From positions 124,001 to 188,000 of the forward strand of contig CAWJCH010000003.1 of assembly GCA_963841205.1 (NCBI GenBank): 64,000 bases of DNA, in the 5' to 3' direction. The notes under the pieces were generated by a model. The model saw nothing but the letters and a program-made list of their open reading frames with translations. It was not told the origin of the DNA and did no database searches. This stretch comes from CAWAWP01 sp963841205. GTDB lineage: Bacteria > Chloroflexota > Ktedonobacteria > Ktedonobacterales > JADMIN01. The translations under genes and the position numbers were made by a program. Below, piece by piece: positions 26,850-36,506 of this stretch (position 1 is the stretch's first letter; the number at the start of each line of letters is the position of its first letter).

Positions 26850-27584
26850 ATGTTCGAGGAAGGAGCCACCCGGTATGCCAGGTGCATTGCGGTCACGCAA
26901 GAGCACCGAGGACACGGCGTCAGCACCGCCGCGTACTACTTGGCCCGGGTGTTGGTTGCGCAAGGCTTGCGTGTGCTGCTGGTGGACCTCACAGGCCGGC
27001 GAACGCACCTTGCCGCCCTGGTGAGCCAGAATCCTGTCAAGAATCTCGGGCTCTGGGCGCCGCCGCTCGCGCGCCCGCAGGACGTCCGCCCGGCATTGGA
27101 GCACGCCCGCGAGGAGACGAAAGGGCGCGTAGACGTGCTCCTGCTCGACGTCGACGCCGCCCTACTGGAACGCGCCGGTGGCTTCGCGCTCGATCTCGAC
27201 TACGTGCTCACCGTCGTCGAGCACGGCGAGGCGGGTCAGCGCGACGCTGAGCGCATCGCCCAGCGCCTGCGCGACGAGGAGCCGCCGCGCGGACGGGTGG
27301 GCGTCGTCTTCAGCCGGGTGGATACCGAGAGGGCGGCGGATTTGCCCGAGCGGACCACCACGCGAGGCCTGCCCGTCCTCGGCCACTATCTCGCAGACTA
27401 CCTGCTCGCCGGCGGCGAATCCTACTCGCTCAAGGGTGGCGAGCCGTCGTACCCGCACGATTCGTATCTGAACGCACTCCTCCAATTGGCGCGGAAGCTG
27501 ATGCGCCTCGTCCCGCTTGAGCGTGTCCACGCCGTCCGTCCGGAGACTCCCGCCGGCGAAGCGCACAAGAGACAACTCCACTAG
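26850..27584 (+). CDS. ParA/MinD-like protein with degenerate P-loop
   Basis: 244 aa from the ATG at 26850 (GAGAGGG upstream; longer in-frame starts exist). The fold signature of SIMIBI ATPases is present: a beta strand, the loop HRGHGVSTAA, then YYLARVLVAQGLRVLLVDL, and a Walker-B-like DVLLLDVDAA. The loop lacks the P-loop lysine (GVST where GKTT is expected), so ATP hydrolysis is doubtful. The C-terminal HYLADYLLAGG region is as in ParA/CpsD-like proteins. It converges on the TPR-ATPase gene with 26 bases between the stops. No ParB-like gene is nearby. Confidence 0.6.
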   Translation: MFEEGATRYARCIAVTQEHRGHGVSTAAYYLARVLVAQGLRVLLVDLTGRRTHLAALVSQNPVKNLGLWAPPLARPQDVRPALEHAREETKGRVDVLLLDVDAALLERAGGFALDLDYVLTVVEHGEAGQRDAERIAQRLRDEEPPRGRVGVVFSRVDTERAADLPERTTTRGLPVLGHYLADYLLAGGESYSLKGGEPSYPHDSYLNALLQLARKLMRLVPLERVHAVRPETPAGEAHKRQLH

Positions 27585-27610
27585 CTGCTCAGAGGCCTAG
27601 CCCGCGGTAC

Positions 27611-30034
27611 TCACTGGCTGACTTGTTCCTGATCGCGCTGCTCTTGAACTGCTTCCTGACGCTCTGAGACCTCGCCGCTGGCCTGAACCGCGGCCGCGCT
27701 CGCGCGAACCTGCGCAGCGAGGTCCTTCTTGCCAAGCTTGTCCAGCACTTGGGCTTTGCCGAGTAGCGCGCTGACATAATTGGGATCGCTGTCGAGGGCC
27801 TTGTCGAACTCGTCCAGCGCCTCTTCGAGGCGGCCAAGCGCCGCGAGGACCGATGCCCGACCACCGTGTGCCGCGGCATAGTTTCCGTCGACGGCGAGCG
27901 CCGCGTCGAATGCCGCCAGCGCCTCATCATACCGCTGCAATCGTTCGAGCACGGCCCCACGGTTCTTGAGGGCGGAGGAATAGGCCGGATCGATTTGCAA
28001 GGCATGATCGAGCGCCGCGAGCGCCTCGTCGTTGCGGCCGAGATCCCGCAAGGTGGCGCCGCGCCCGTTCCACCCGTAACTGAGCGCGGGATCGAGCGCC
28101 AACGCCGTATCGAAGGCCGTCAAGGCATCGTTGAGACGCCCTGCCTCGCGATGCACGACGCCTTTGCCATTCCATGCGTAGGCGTACTTCGGATTGAGGG
28201 CCAACGCGCGATCGTAGGCGGCAAGGGCATCTTCCCGACGGTGCAGGTCCGAGAGCGTGTCCCCTTTAACGCGCCAGGCGAAGTCATACGACGGATCGAT
28301 CTGGAGCGCGCTCTCGATCACGGTCAGGGCCTCGTCTTTGCGTCCCATCTTATTGAGCGCACGGCCCTTGCTGTTGAGGGCGGCCGTGTAGCGAGGATCG
28401 ATGTCGAGCGCATGATTGTAGGCGTCGAGCGCCTCATCATCATGGCCTAGTTCGAGTTGGATATCGCCAAGATTGCGCCAAGCCGAGGCAAAGCGCGGAT
28501 TCAGTTGCAGCGCCTTGTCATAGGCGGCCATCGCGTCGCGATACCGTTTCTGACTCTGCAACACGGCGCCCTTGTTGCGCCAGACGACCGCCGCCGGCAC
28601 TACGTCGCTGAAGATAGCGAGATCCAGCACCCGATCGTAGGCGTCGAGCGACTGTGCATATTGTTTCTTGCGATAGAAGGCGTTGCCCAGGTGAAACATG
28701 GCTTCCACATCGCGCAGGTCGGCTACGGCTACAAGCGCCTTCTCTAAATCTCGCACGAGTTGCATGGGGCGATCTGGGGCCGGATAATCCGTGATGACTT
28801 GGTCGAAATACGCGTCTTTGCGGATCACCAAGGTCCCCTCATCCACGCCCTCGGTGACGAACTGCATGCGGATGAGATTTTCGATGGTATCACGCCAGAC
28901 GTCGTCACGACCCAAATCTCCCCGAAAGAAGACCGCGGAGCAGATCGCTTGCAGGCGCTGCTGGCTGTGCTTCTCGATGCCCGCCAGCATGAGGAGCTTC
29001 ATCGCCTGGAGCACGCGCGTCGCGGGGTCGCGCTCGATCACCAGTTCGGCGTAGGATTGGCGCTTCGCGGAGAGGCCTAGCACGAGTGACCCCAGCGTAC
29101 CGTCCCAATCGGTGATGCGCTGCAATGCCTGTTCGCGGAATTCACTGATGATCGTGTCGGCCTGGGGCCCTTGCAGGGGGAAAAGCGGGACCTCGACCTG
29201 CGCAAGCTCCGCGAAGAGCCACCCCATGCGGGCGCGCGTGCGGACCTCGTCTTCGGTGCGGCATGTGGCGACCACAATCACGTGTCGCGCGGCGCCGCGG
29301 ACATCCTGCACCATCTTCTGCAACGCGAGCGCCCGCGTATCGAGGGTCTGTGAGGTGCCGCGCGAGTAGCGCACCTCGGAGGGCGCATGTTCCTGGAGAT
29401 CGTCGATGAATACGACGATAGATTCGCCGACAAACAAGTCGCGTGCAGGCTCAACGTCGTCCACGCGCCAAATGAAGGCCTTCCACGCGGGCAAAGCTTT
29501 CCGGACGACCTCGAACGCGAGTCGCGTTTTCCCGGCGTTCGCCACGCCCATCACCAGAAGGCCGCCCTTGGCACCGGGCGCCCTGACACTGGAATCGCGC
29601 AGCACATTCACCGCGCTCAAGAAGATCTCTTGTACCGGCGAGATGACATACGGGGCCTGGGCAGCGACGTCGTCGCCGAGCTTGAAGCCCGCCGCCTTGA
29701 GGTCGCGCGCGAGCGGGAGGGTTTGGCGCGGATCGGCGTCTTGGTCTGATTGGCTGCGGAAGAGCCAACCCAGCGCAGCGAGGACGACGCAGGCGCCGAC
29801 GACGCCCCAGAACGCCGCAGGATGGTCCTCGGCCACGCGCCAGACGTAGGTATCTTGGAGATCGGGCGGTTTTCCCGATGACGGCGTCAGTACCACCTGA
29901 GCGAGGGCGGCAACGAGGTTCGCCGCCAGAAACAGGATGCCTAAGTAGAAGATCCTGAACGGGTGCTTCAAGTGGACCCAGGGCGAGCGGCGCGTCTTGC
30001 GGGGTGGCGTGGCCTGAGCTCGGTTGCCTCTCAT
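27611..30034 (-). CDS. Membrane-anchored P-loop ATPase with ten TPRs (STAND-like)
   Basis: 807 aa from the ATG at 30034 (GGAGG upstream). After a basic start come two membrane helices (about residues 27-50 and 75-95), then an NTPase domain with Walker A VMGVANAGKTRLAFE, Walker B SIVVFIDDLQE and a sensor-like VIVVATCRTEDE, then a winged-helix-like region (residues 340-430), and about ten 34-residue TPRs (NPRYA..AW..KG type) to residue 780. A Gln/Glu-rich tail follows. This order (P-loop, helical arm, superstructure repeats) is that of STAND signalling ATPases, some of which act in anti-phage defence. Role here unknown. Confidence 0.75.
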   Translation of the reverse strand: MRGNRAQATPPRKTRRSPWVHLKHPFRIFYLGILFLAANLVAALAQVVLTPSSGKPPDLQDTYVWRVAEDHPAAFWGVVGACVVLAALGWLFRSQSDQDADPRQTLPLARDLKAAGFKLGDDVAAQAPYVISPVQEIFLSAVNVLRDSSVRAPGAKGGLLVMGVANAGKTRLAFEVVRKALPAWKAFIWRVDDVEPARDLFVGESIVVFIDDLQEHAPSEVRYSRGTSQTLDTRALALQKMVQDVRGAARHVIVVATCRTEDEVRTRARMGWLFAELAQVEVPLFPLQGPQADTIISEFREQALQRITDWDGTLGSLVLGLSAKRQSYAELVIERDPATRVLQAMKLLMLAGIEKHSQQRLQAICSAVFFRGDLGRDDVWRDTIENLIRMQFVTEGVDEGTLVIRKDAYFDQVITDYPAPDRPMQLVRDLEKALVAVADLRDVEAMFHLGNAFYRKKQYAQSLDAYDRVLDLAIFSDVVPAAVVWRNKGAVLQSQKRYRDAMAAYDKALQLNPRFASAWRNLGDIQLELGHDDEALDAYNHALDIDPRYTAALNSKGRALNKMGRKDEALTVIESALQIDPSYDFAWRVKGDTLSDLHRREDALAAYDRALALNPKYAYAWNGKGVVHREAGRLNDALTAFDTALALDPALSYGWNGRGATLRDLGRNDEALAALDHALQIDPAYSSALKNRGAVLERLQRYDEALAAFDAALAVDGNYAAAHGGRASVLAALGRLEEALDEFDKALDSDPNYVSALLGKAQVLDKLGKKDLAAQVRASAAAVQASGEVSERQEAVQEQRDQEQVSQ

Positions 30035-30262
30035 GGCGACCTCCGACTCAGCACTCGTCATCACTCAATCGAGTAATACTGCATAGCTGCCTTATGCGAG
30101 TGCACGGGGGAGAGTACTACGTCTGCTCCTTATTCGTCAATCCGTGATGCGGTCCGCCTCTCCGCTCCGGCGCGGCTAGCAGCTTTGTACCCTATCTTTC
30201 GCGTGTAGGGCAGAGGCGGGCCACACGAACCTATGGCCTTCGGATCGGGGGCGAAGACGGCG

Positions 30263-31099
30263 TCACCGATCGAGGTGCGCGTGCAAGAAGCTGAGGGTGT
30301 GTTCGAGGATCTCGCGCGTGCGGGCGTCGTCGTTGCGCACGTCGAAGGCGTGGTAGCCCGTCGGATGGTTCAGCGCGTCAAGCGGCAGGTTGGCCGCCAG
30401 CGCCGCCTGGATGAAGGCGTCGCAGGCCGCGTTCAGCGAGGGGTCGTCGTGCCCCGCTCGTGCCACCAGCAGCGGGATCGGGTTCGTCGCCCGTCCTTCC
30501 ACGGCAGCAGTGGGCGAGAAGCGCCGCAGCGTCTCAGCCGCCACGCTCCCCGTGACGCCCTCCGCGGAGGCGAGCGGGCGCAGGTCCAGCACCGCGTAAT
30601 AGGCGACGAGGCAGCGCAGGTACGCCACCGGCACCCGCAGCGCGTCCGCCAGGAAGGGTCCGCCGCCGGAAAAAGCCCAGAGGCAGAGCCGGTCGGCGTC
30701 CACGCGCAGCCGGTCCGCGTGCTCGCGCACGTAGGCCACCGCCGCGGCGATGTCGTCCGCCGCCGTTTCGAGATGGTCGTAGCCCCAGAAGCGATGGTTA
30801 AAGGTCACGCCGATCCAGCCCGAAGCCGCCGCCAGCGCGCCGTAGCCGCGATACACGCCCCACTCCGTCGGCGCGAGCGGCAGCGCGGGCGAGATGGGCC
30901 CGCCGTGGACGAAGAACACCGCCGGGCGTCGCTCGCCCCGGCCCAGCGCGGGCGGCGCGTACACATCCATGCGGAGCTGGCTCTCCCCCTCCCCGCGATA
31001 CGACATATCTGGCCGGACGGATACATCGTCCATCTCCGGCACGCGATAGACCAGCGGCGCGCGTAGCATCGCCAGAGGATCACCTTGCTCGTTCGCCAT
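30263..31099 (-). CDS. Alpha/beta hydrolase (esterase/peptidase-like)
   Basis: 278 aa without signal peptide. VFFVHGGPIS gives the oxyanion HGG; the nucleophile is Ser in WAFSGGGP; the acid is in ARAGHDDPSLN and the His in HPTGYHAFD. The fold matches acetyl-esterase/dienelactone-hydrolase-like enzymes. Substrate unknown. A GAGGGAG precedes the ATG. It is isolated, about 200 bases from the TPR-ATPase promoter region. Confidence 0.82.
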   Translation of the reverse strand: MANEQGDPLAMLRAPLVYRVPEMDDVSVRPDMSYRGEGESQLRMDVYAPPALGRGERRPAVFFVHGGPISPALPLAPTEWGVYRGYGALAAASGWIGVTFNHRFWGYDHLETAADDIAAAVAYVREHADRLRVDADRLCLWAFSGGGPFLADALRVPVAYLRCLVAYYAVLDLRPLASAEGVTGSVAAETLRRFSPTAAVEGRATNPIPLLVARAGHDDPSLNAACDAFIQAALAANLPLDALNHPTGYHAFDVRNDDARTREILEHTLSFLHAHLDR

Positions 31100-31346
31100 G
31101 GCCGCGACTCCCTCGCTTCTCCCGACTCCTCCCTAATCCGTCGCCAGCATACCATCAGCCAGCAGTGCTCTGCATCACCACGCAGCAGCTTGCCTGAGCG
31201 ACATACACAAGTGGTACGCTACTTGCTACTGCGAAGGCAAGCTATGGGCGCACGAGCACCGGTTACAACGGGCAGGGTTCTGCCAAGCTGCTGGAAATAG
31301 GCTTGCGGCGTGTCGACACGATGTCGCACATCCACTGGAGCACGCC

Positions 31347-32024
31347 ATGGCGAATCACGATCGGCGCTGGGTGCCACTGACGCTGGCGCTCGTCATGTTG
31401 CCGCTCTGTCTCGTAGCCTGCCAGGCGCCCGACAGCGTCGGAGCCCCCAAGAAGGCCGGGATTATCGTCATTTCTACGGCTGTCAAAGGTTCCCCCTCGG
31501 CCGTTCCCACGTTCTTGCCACTCACCATCGGCGTGTGGACCGCAGCCGCCACGCCGGATGCCCACGCGGGCGCAAAGGACAATGACAACACCCACATCTC
31601 CGTGAACATCTACATCCTCTGCATGCTGCAAGACGCCACGGAGGGCGGGGTGCTAGGGCCGGCGGGAAATCAGCAGATCCACGTGAGCCTCACGGGACCG
31701 GTCACACAATCCTTTACGGGAACGACCGACGCCAACGGGCTCGCCCAGGTGCACGTAAGCTTCACCGACACGCGGCCGAACACGCCGGTGACCGTCAATG
31801 TGACGACGACATGGCACGGCGCGACCTATCACGGGCAGACTTACCTCATACTCGGCGACGCGGGCACTCCCTCGCCAAGCCCGTCGCCATCGGCGAACCC
31901 ATCACCGGCGACCACCCCGACAAACGCGCCGGAGCCAACGAGCGTGCCGGAGTCGACGCCCACGGACCAACCGCAACCGACCGCGACGTCGACAACGGAC
32001 CCGACCGCGACGCCCGGCCCATAA
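31347..32024 (+). CDS. Putative lipoprotein with Pro/Thr/Ser-rich tail
   Basis: 225 aa. Signal peptide with lipobox LCLVACQ; mature domain with GPAGNQQIHVSLTGPVTQSF and TDANGLAQVHVSF, which looks like a single Ig-like (CARDB/Big-type) domain with an AxG-N turn; the last 50 residues are a low-complexity PSPSPSANPSP/TPTDQPQPT tail, probably a wall-spanning linker. GGAG precedes the ATG. Function unknown. Confidence 0.65.
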   Translation: MANHDRRWVPLTLALVMLPLCLVACQAPDSVGAPKKAGIIVISTAVKGSPSAVPTFLPLTIGVWTAAATPDAHAGAKDNDNTHISVNIYILCMLQDATEGGVLGPAGNQQIHVSLTGPVTQSFTGTTDANGLAQVHVSFTDTRPNTPVTVNVTTTWHGATYHGQTYLILGDAGTPSPSPSPSANPSPATTPTNAPEPTSVPESTPTDQPQPTATSTTDPTATPGP

Positions 32025-32217
32025 GCCGACCCGTGCTGATGCCCAGCTCGCCGTCGCAGCCACGACGGCCCAGCGCGGTCGTGATCAGGCGAATAGATGC
32101 GGCCATGCTCGGGCTTACGGTACACTAGTCTTGCGGTAGGCCACTTTGCCGCGGTCTCATGTTGTTCGCCACCATCACCCCACGCCGATGATCGCTCGTC
32201 ACGCGGCAGGAAACGCC

Positions 32218-32736
32218 ATGCAGATTCGCCCCCTGGCAGAAGCCGACGCGACCGCCTTCCGCGAGGTACGCCTGCGCGCGCTCCACGACCACCCCGACGC
32301 CTTCGGCGCGTCATACGAAGAAGGGTTGGCGCGGCCTGACTCGGCATACGTGGATCAGCTTCGCACCGCCGCCGCATCGCCGGACCAACGCATCTTCGGC
32401 GCCTTCGACGACACCGCGCTGGTGGGGATGGTGGGCTTCTTTCGCGCCACCTACGCCAAGACACGCCACCACGGCACCATCTGGGGCATGTACACTGCGC
32501 CGGAGGCTCGCGGCCAGGGGATCGGGCGTGCGCTGATGGAAACAGCCCTCGCCTTCGCGCGCACGCTGCCGGGGCTCGAACAGGTCAATCTCAGCGTCGT
32601 CACCACCAACGCCGGCGCTCGCGCGCTCTATCTTTCGCTCGGCTTCGTGGTCTACGGGCTGGAGCGCAATGCCCTCAAGCTCCCCGACGGCTCGTATCTC
32701 GACGAGGAGCACATGGTCCTCTTCCTCACCTCCTGA
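32218..32736 (+). CDS. GNAT family N-acetyltransferase
   Basis: 172 aa. The acetyl-CoA motif A is complete: GTIWGMYTAPEARGQGIGRA (R/Q-x-x-G-x-G/A) with the following TNAGARALYLSLGFVVYGLE motif B. Such enzymes acetylate amino groups of small molecules or proteins; the substrate is unknown. AGGAAACGCC before the ATG at 32218 favours this start. Confidence 0.88.
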   Translation: MQIRPLAEADATAFREVRLRALHDHPDAFGASYEEGLARPDSAYVDQLRTAAASPDQRIFGAFDDTALVGMVGFFRATYAKTRHHGTIWGMYTAPEARGQGIGRALMETALAFARTLPGLEQVNLSVVTTNAGARALYLSLGFVVYGLERNALKLPDGSYLDEEHMVLFLTS

Positions 32737-32941
32737 TACTGATTTCCTTGGGCTATCGGGAGATCGGTCCGTCTGCGCATCGGGATTACCCCGGCCCTCA
32801 GACCGGGGAGCGACTCCAACAGCATGACGCGCCGCCCCTGAGTGCTCTTGTCACGCAACCCCTCGCCGCTCCTATCGTATGAAACCAAGGACGCGTACGG
32901 CGACCGGTTCTCTTGTGACGCTGCGGTGAAAGGACCTCACG

Positions 32942-34114
32942 ATGATCGGCTTGCCCACGACAGCCTCCGCGCTCGACCCGTTCCCCTGGTACGCGCGGAT
33001 GCGGGCAGATTCGCCGGTCTATTTTGACCCGCGGCAAGAGACGTGGCATGTCTTCGGCTACGACGACGTCCAGCGCGTGCTCTCCGACCATGCCTCCTTC
33101 TCGTCAGAGCGCGGGCGCGGGCGCGGCGATCCCCTCGGCGCGAGCATCATCAGCCTCGACCCGCCGCGTCACCGGCAGCTGCGCTCGCTGGTGACGCAGG
33201 CATTCACGCCGCGTGCCGTCGCACGCCTGGAGCCGCGCATCGAGACGATCACGCGCGAGCTGCTCGACGGCGCGCTCGCCGACGGCAAGACGACGATGGA
33301 GATCGTGAACGACCTCGCCACGCCGCTCCCCGTCACCGTGATTGCCGAGCTTTTAGGCATCCCCGCCGAGGATCGCGACCGCTTCAAGCTCTGGTCCGAC
33401 GCCATCGTGCATGGCGCGCACTCGCGAGCCGTGCAGAGCGCGACGAAGGCCCTCAGCGCCGACTGGTATCCCCAGATGGTTGGCTACTTCCTCGGCATGA
33501 TCGAGCAGCGGCGCCAGCAGCCGCGCGACGACCTGATCAGCGGCCTCACCGAGGCGCAGGTCGATGGCGAGTACCTCACCCCGCAAGAACTGCTCGGCTT
33601 CTGCATCCTGCTGCTGATCGCCGGCAACGAGACGACCACCAACCTGATCGGCAACGCGATCCTCGCCTTCGACGAGCAGCCCGAGGCGCAGGAGCGGCTG
33701 CGCCAGGCGCCCGACCTGCTGCCGAGCGCCATCGAAGAGGCGCTGCGCTATCGCTCACCCGTGCAGTCCATGTTCCGCGTCGCCGCGCGCGAGGTCGAGC
33801 TCGGCGGCCAGACCATCCCGCAGGACACCTGGATCGTCGCGTGGATCGGCTCCGCGAACCGCGACGGCGCGCAGTTCCCCGATCCCGATCACTTCGACGT
33901 GGCGCGGACGCCGAACCGGCACGTCGCCTTCGGCCACGGCATCCACTTCTGCATCGGGGCGCCGCTGGCCCGGTTGGAGGCGCGGATCGCGCTCGGTGCG
34001 CTGCTCGAACGGACGCGCGATCTTCGCATCGCCCCCGATGCGCACCTCGAAGCGCTGGGCGGCAACATCGTCTTCGGCGTGCAGCAGCTCCCCATCACCT
34101 TCACGCCCGCGTAA
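32942..34114 (+). CDS. Cytochrome P450
   Basis: 390 aa, a typical soluble bacterial P450. The I-helix AGNETTTN, the K-helix ExxR (EEALRYRSP) and the heme loop FGHGIHFCIGAPLAR with the Cys ligand are all intact. It resembles the CYP107/109 group, monooxygenases of polyketides, fatty acids or xenobiotics. No ferredoxin or reductase gene is next to it, so electrons come from elsewhere. AGGACC precedes the ATG. Confidence 0.92.
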   Translation: MIGLPTTASALDPFPWYARMRADSPVYFDPRQETWHVFGYDDVQRVLSDHASFSSERGRGRGDPLGASIISLDPPRHRQLRSLVTQAFTPRAVARLEPRIETITRELLDGALADGKTTMEIVNDLATPLPVTVIAELLGIPAEDRDRFKLWSDAIVHGAHSRAVQSATKALSADWYPQMVGYFLGMIEQRRQQPRDDLISGLTEAQVDGEYLTPQELLGFCILLLIAGNETTTNLIGNAILAFDEQPEAQERLRQAPDLLPSAIEEALRYRSPVQSMFRVAAREVELGGQTIPQDTWIVAWIGSANRDGAQFPDPDHFDVARTPNRHVAFGHGIHFCIGAPLARLEARIALGALLERTRDLRIAPDAHLEALGGNIVFGVQQLPITFTPA

Positions 34115-34149
34115 CAAGGCTGCGGCGCTAGACGGCTTGCACCGCAGAT

Positions 34150-34565
34150 GGCGCGGCGGCGCGGTGCCCGCACCAACGCGCCCATGCCAATCGCGAGCAG
34201 CACGAGTCCCACGGCCAGCGTGAACTGGATGTAGCGACCCATCTGCGCGAAAGCGAAGCACTCACCCAACGGATCGTCGATCAGCCCGCCGGCGGGCTGC
34301 GATGAGCTGGAGAGAAACGTCGCCTCGTCCGATACCAACTGATCGCCTCGATCGCAAGCACCGCGCACGCCAGCGACCAAAGCAGCGCGAGCACGATAGG
34401 CAGCCACGTCGAACACGAGACATTTGCCCACTCTGCCCGTCGCCACTGCATAGCAAGCTCGGCGAGCGAGGCGATTATCACGACCGCAAGCCCCGCGATA
34501 TCGACGAGAAGCCAAATCTGCGTGGAGGGGCCAATCGTGCAATCCGTCGGCGTGAAGAAGCCTAT
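34150..34565 (-). pseudogene. Membrane protein remnant
   Basis: One frame holds IWLLVDIAGLAVVIIASLAE and LPIVLALLWSLACAVLAIEA; a second, joined by a one-base shift near 34335, holds GGLIDDPLGECFAFAQMGRY followed by a helix FTLAVGLVLLAIGMGALV. Together they look like a three- or four-helix membrane protein. There is no ATG or GTG at the beginning and the frame has no clear end. No family recognised. Confidence 0.4.
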
Positions 34566-34605
34566 CTGAGCGCCTCACCCTCTTGGGCAGCTTGCCTCGC
34601 CCGTC

Positions 34606-34890
34606 CTATGACTGCGCCTTCTCCGCCGTTGCGCGGCCCGTCAGCAGCGGCGCGGCCACCACGACGACCACCGCGATCCAGAGCGCCGCCATCGTGCCGA
34701 AGAAGCGCCCCAGCAGCAGCGCGCCGAGCCAGCCCCCAGCCAGCGCCGCAACGACGCCCAGCCCCAACATGATCAGCCAGCCACGCGACCCCCATGCCGC
34801 TGGCCGCAGCCGCGCGCCCAGCCCCAGCGCCCCGACGATCAGCCCCAGCACCGTCCAGATCAGCGACAATATCAGCGACGCCTGGAACAT
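34606..34890 (-). CDS. Small three-helix membrane protein (transglycosylase-associated/GlsB-like)
   Basis: 94 aa, three hydrophobic helices: LILSLIWTVLGLIVGALGLG, WLIMLGLGVVAALAGGWLGA and TMAALWIAVVVVVAAPLL. Length and the Gly-rich first helix resemble the GlsB/YeaQ/YmgE family. AAAGGAT lies before the ATG at 34890. Function unknown. Confidence 0.6.
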   Translation of the reverse strand: MFQASLILSLIWTVLGLIVGALGLGARLRPAAWGSRGWLIMLGLGVVAALAGGWLGALLLGRFFGTMAALWIAVVVVVAAPLLTGRATAEKAQS

Positions 34891-34991
34891 GAACGTATCC
34901 TTTCGCACCTACTCCGCACTCTGGCTCCCCTCCCCGTCGGTGCGGGGAGAGGCCGGGGAGAGGGACCCCTCTCGTCTGCCGTCCGAGACCT

Positions 34992-36221
34992 CTACGACCC
35001 CGGCTGAAGCAGCTGAGTTAGCAGCTTGAAGAGCGTCAGATAGTCGCCAATCTCGCTGAGCCCCAGCCCCGACCGTACCTCGACGTGCTGGAAGATGCCG
35101 AACTCGGCGTATTCGTGCGGCTGGCCCGAGGCATCCAGCGCCGCGTTGAACTCCCTCGACTGCGTGAATGGCACGTACTGATCGGTGCGATCGTGCAGCA
35201 GGTAGATCGGCGTGTGAATCTGCGCGAGATACGCGCTCGGCGAGAGCTGCGTCAGCAAGGACTTCATCGCGGGCGAGAGCGCCGCGAGGTTGGCGTCCAC
35301 CCGATCCGGCTCATCGCCAGCAAGCAGGTGATACGCCGCCTGCGCCGGCGCTGAAAGCTGGTCGAGCTGATCCTGTGGCAGCGGCGCGATCGGCAAGAGG
35401 AATGCGTACGAGAGGATCTGTGCCTCGTTGGTCGGCAACGTGTCGCCCATCGCGTGTGAGAGTACCTGCATTGGCACGGCGTTCGGCTCCCACGATTGCA
35501 GCGTACCGTCCACCTCCTGCGCGCGCTGCCCGAAGGTGCGCAGCAGCGAGGTCGCATCGTAGTAGCCGCCGAAGAGCGTGATGAAGGCCAGCCGGTGCTC
35601 GATGCGCGGGTCCGCCGCGGCGATGGCGGCGAGCGATCCGCCCGCGCTGAAGCCGAGGATGCCGACGCGATCTGGTCCGACGTCGGGCCACTTCGCCAGC
35701 GCGTCGAAGGCCACCACCACCGCGTCGCTATCCACCGGAGAGAGGTCGTAGGCGAGCAGCGTCGGCGTCGTCATGTTCATCACCACCAGGCCGGAGCTTG
35801 CCAGCGCCTCGTCGAGGTTGATGAGCTGCGGCTCGCCGCGTTCGTCGCCCACGCCGGGGATCACCAGGATGCCGCCGCGCGCTCCGGGGATCGGCGGGGC
35901 CGACGCGGTTGGCTCGTAGACGTCGAGCGAGACGGTCCCGCCCTTGGATTCGACGGTCGTGGCGACGTGGCGCACCGGCTCGCCGGCCACCTGCAATGCC
36001 GCCGAGGCATCCGCGCCGATCAGCGCGGGCAGCAGCCCCACCGCGCGCACCGTCGCGCGACCGGTGGGCACCAGCGAAAAGAAGACGCCGATCACGAACA
36101 CCAGCGCCAGCGCCACCCGCGCCGCCACGTTGCGCCGCTTCAGCTTCGGCTCGCCTACGACCGGCGGGCTTGCCGTACTCGCCGGAACGGTCGTGACTCC
36201 AGCTGGCAGCTCCTGCGACAT
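34992..36221 (-). CDS. Membrane-anchored alpha/beta hydrolase
   Basis: 409 aa. A single N-terminal helix (VALALVFVIGVFFSLVP, residues 36-52) anchors the protein; the hydrolase domain faces outward. LVIPGVGDERG replaces the HGG oxyanion strand, the nucleophile is Ser of GILGFSAGGSLA, the acid is in LLHDRTDQYVP and the His in FGIFQHVEV. It resembles dienelactone-hydrolase-like proteins with an anchor. GGGGAGG precedes the ATG. Downstream (34920-34980) is a C/G-rich hairpin-prone stretch. Confidence 0.75.
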   Translation of the reverse strand: MSQELPAGVTTVPASTASPPVVGEPKLKRRNVAARVALALVFVIGVFFSLVPTGRATVRAVGLLPALIGADASAALQVAGEPVRHVATTVESKGGTVSLDVYEPTASAPPIPGARGGILVIPGVGDERGEPQLINLDEALASSGLVVMNMTTPTLLAYDLSPVDSDAVVVAFDALAKWPDVGPDRVGILGFSAGGSLAAIAAADPRIEHRLAFITLFGGYYDATSLLRTFGQRAQEVDGTLQSWEPNAVPMQVLSHAMGDTLPTNEAQILSYAFLLPIAPLPQDQLDQLSAPAQAAYHLLAGDEPDRVDANLAALSPAMKSLLTQLSPSAYLAQIHTPIYLLHDRTDQYVPFTQSREFNAALDASGQPHEYAEFGIFQHVEVRSGLGLSEIGDYLTLFKLLTQLLQPGS

Positions 36222-36506
36222 CGACGCCTCCCCACGCTGGCCGGCTCCGCCACCTCAGTGGCTCCCCTCACACGGGATCTACGTCACCGCAGAGCTCCTT
36301 ATCACAGGCATGGCATGGAGTGTGCGCATCGCAGTACGACCGCGCGGTAGTCCGAGCAAGACGGCGCCGCGCGAGGTTCGCGATCGTGACCGATCGCGGC
36401 GATCGCATCGAACTGGACGTCTGGACGCGTGGTGCGCAGGGAAGTTGCGCCACACTCGCGCCAATCACAGCCCCGTCTGGCTGACATCGGGAAGGAACCC
36501 CACGCT

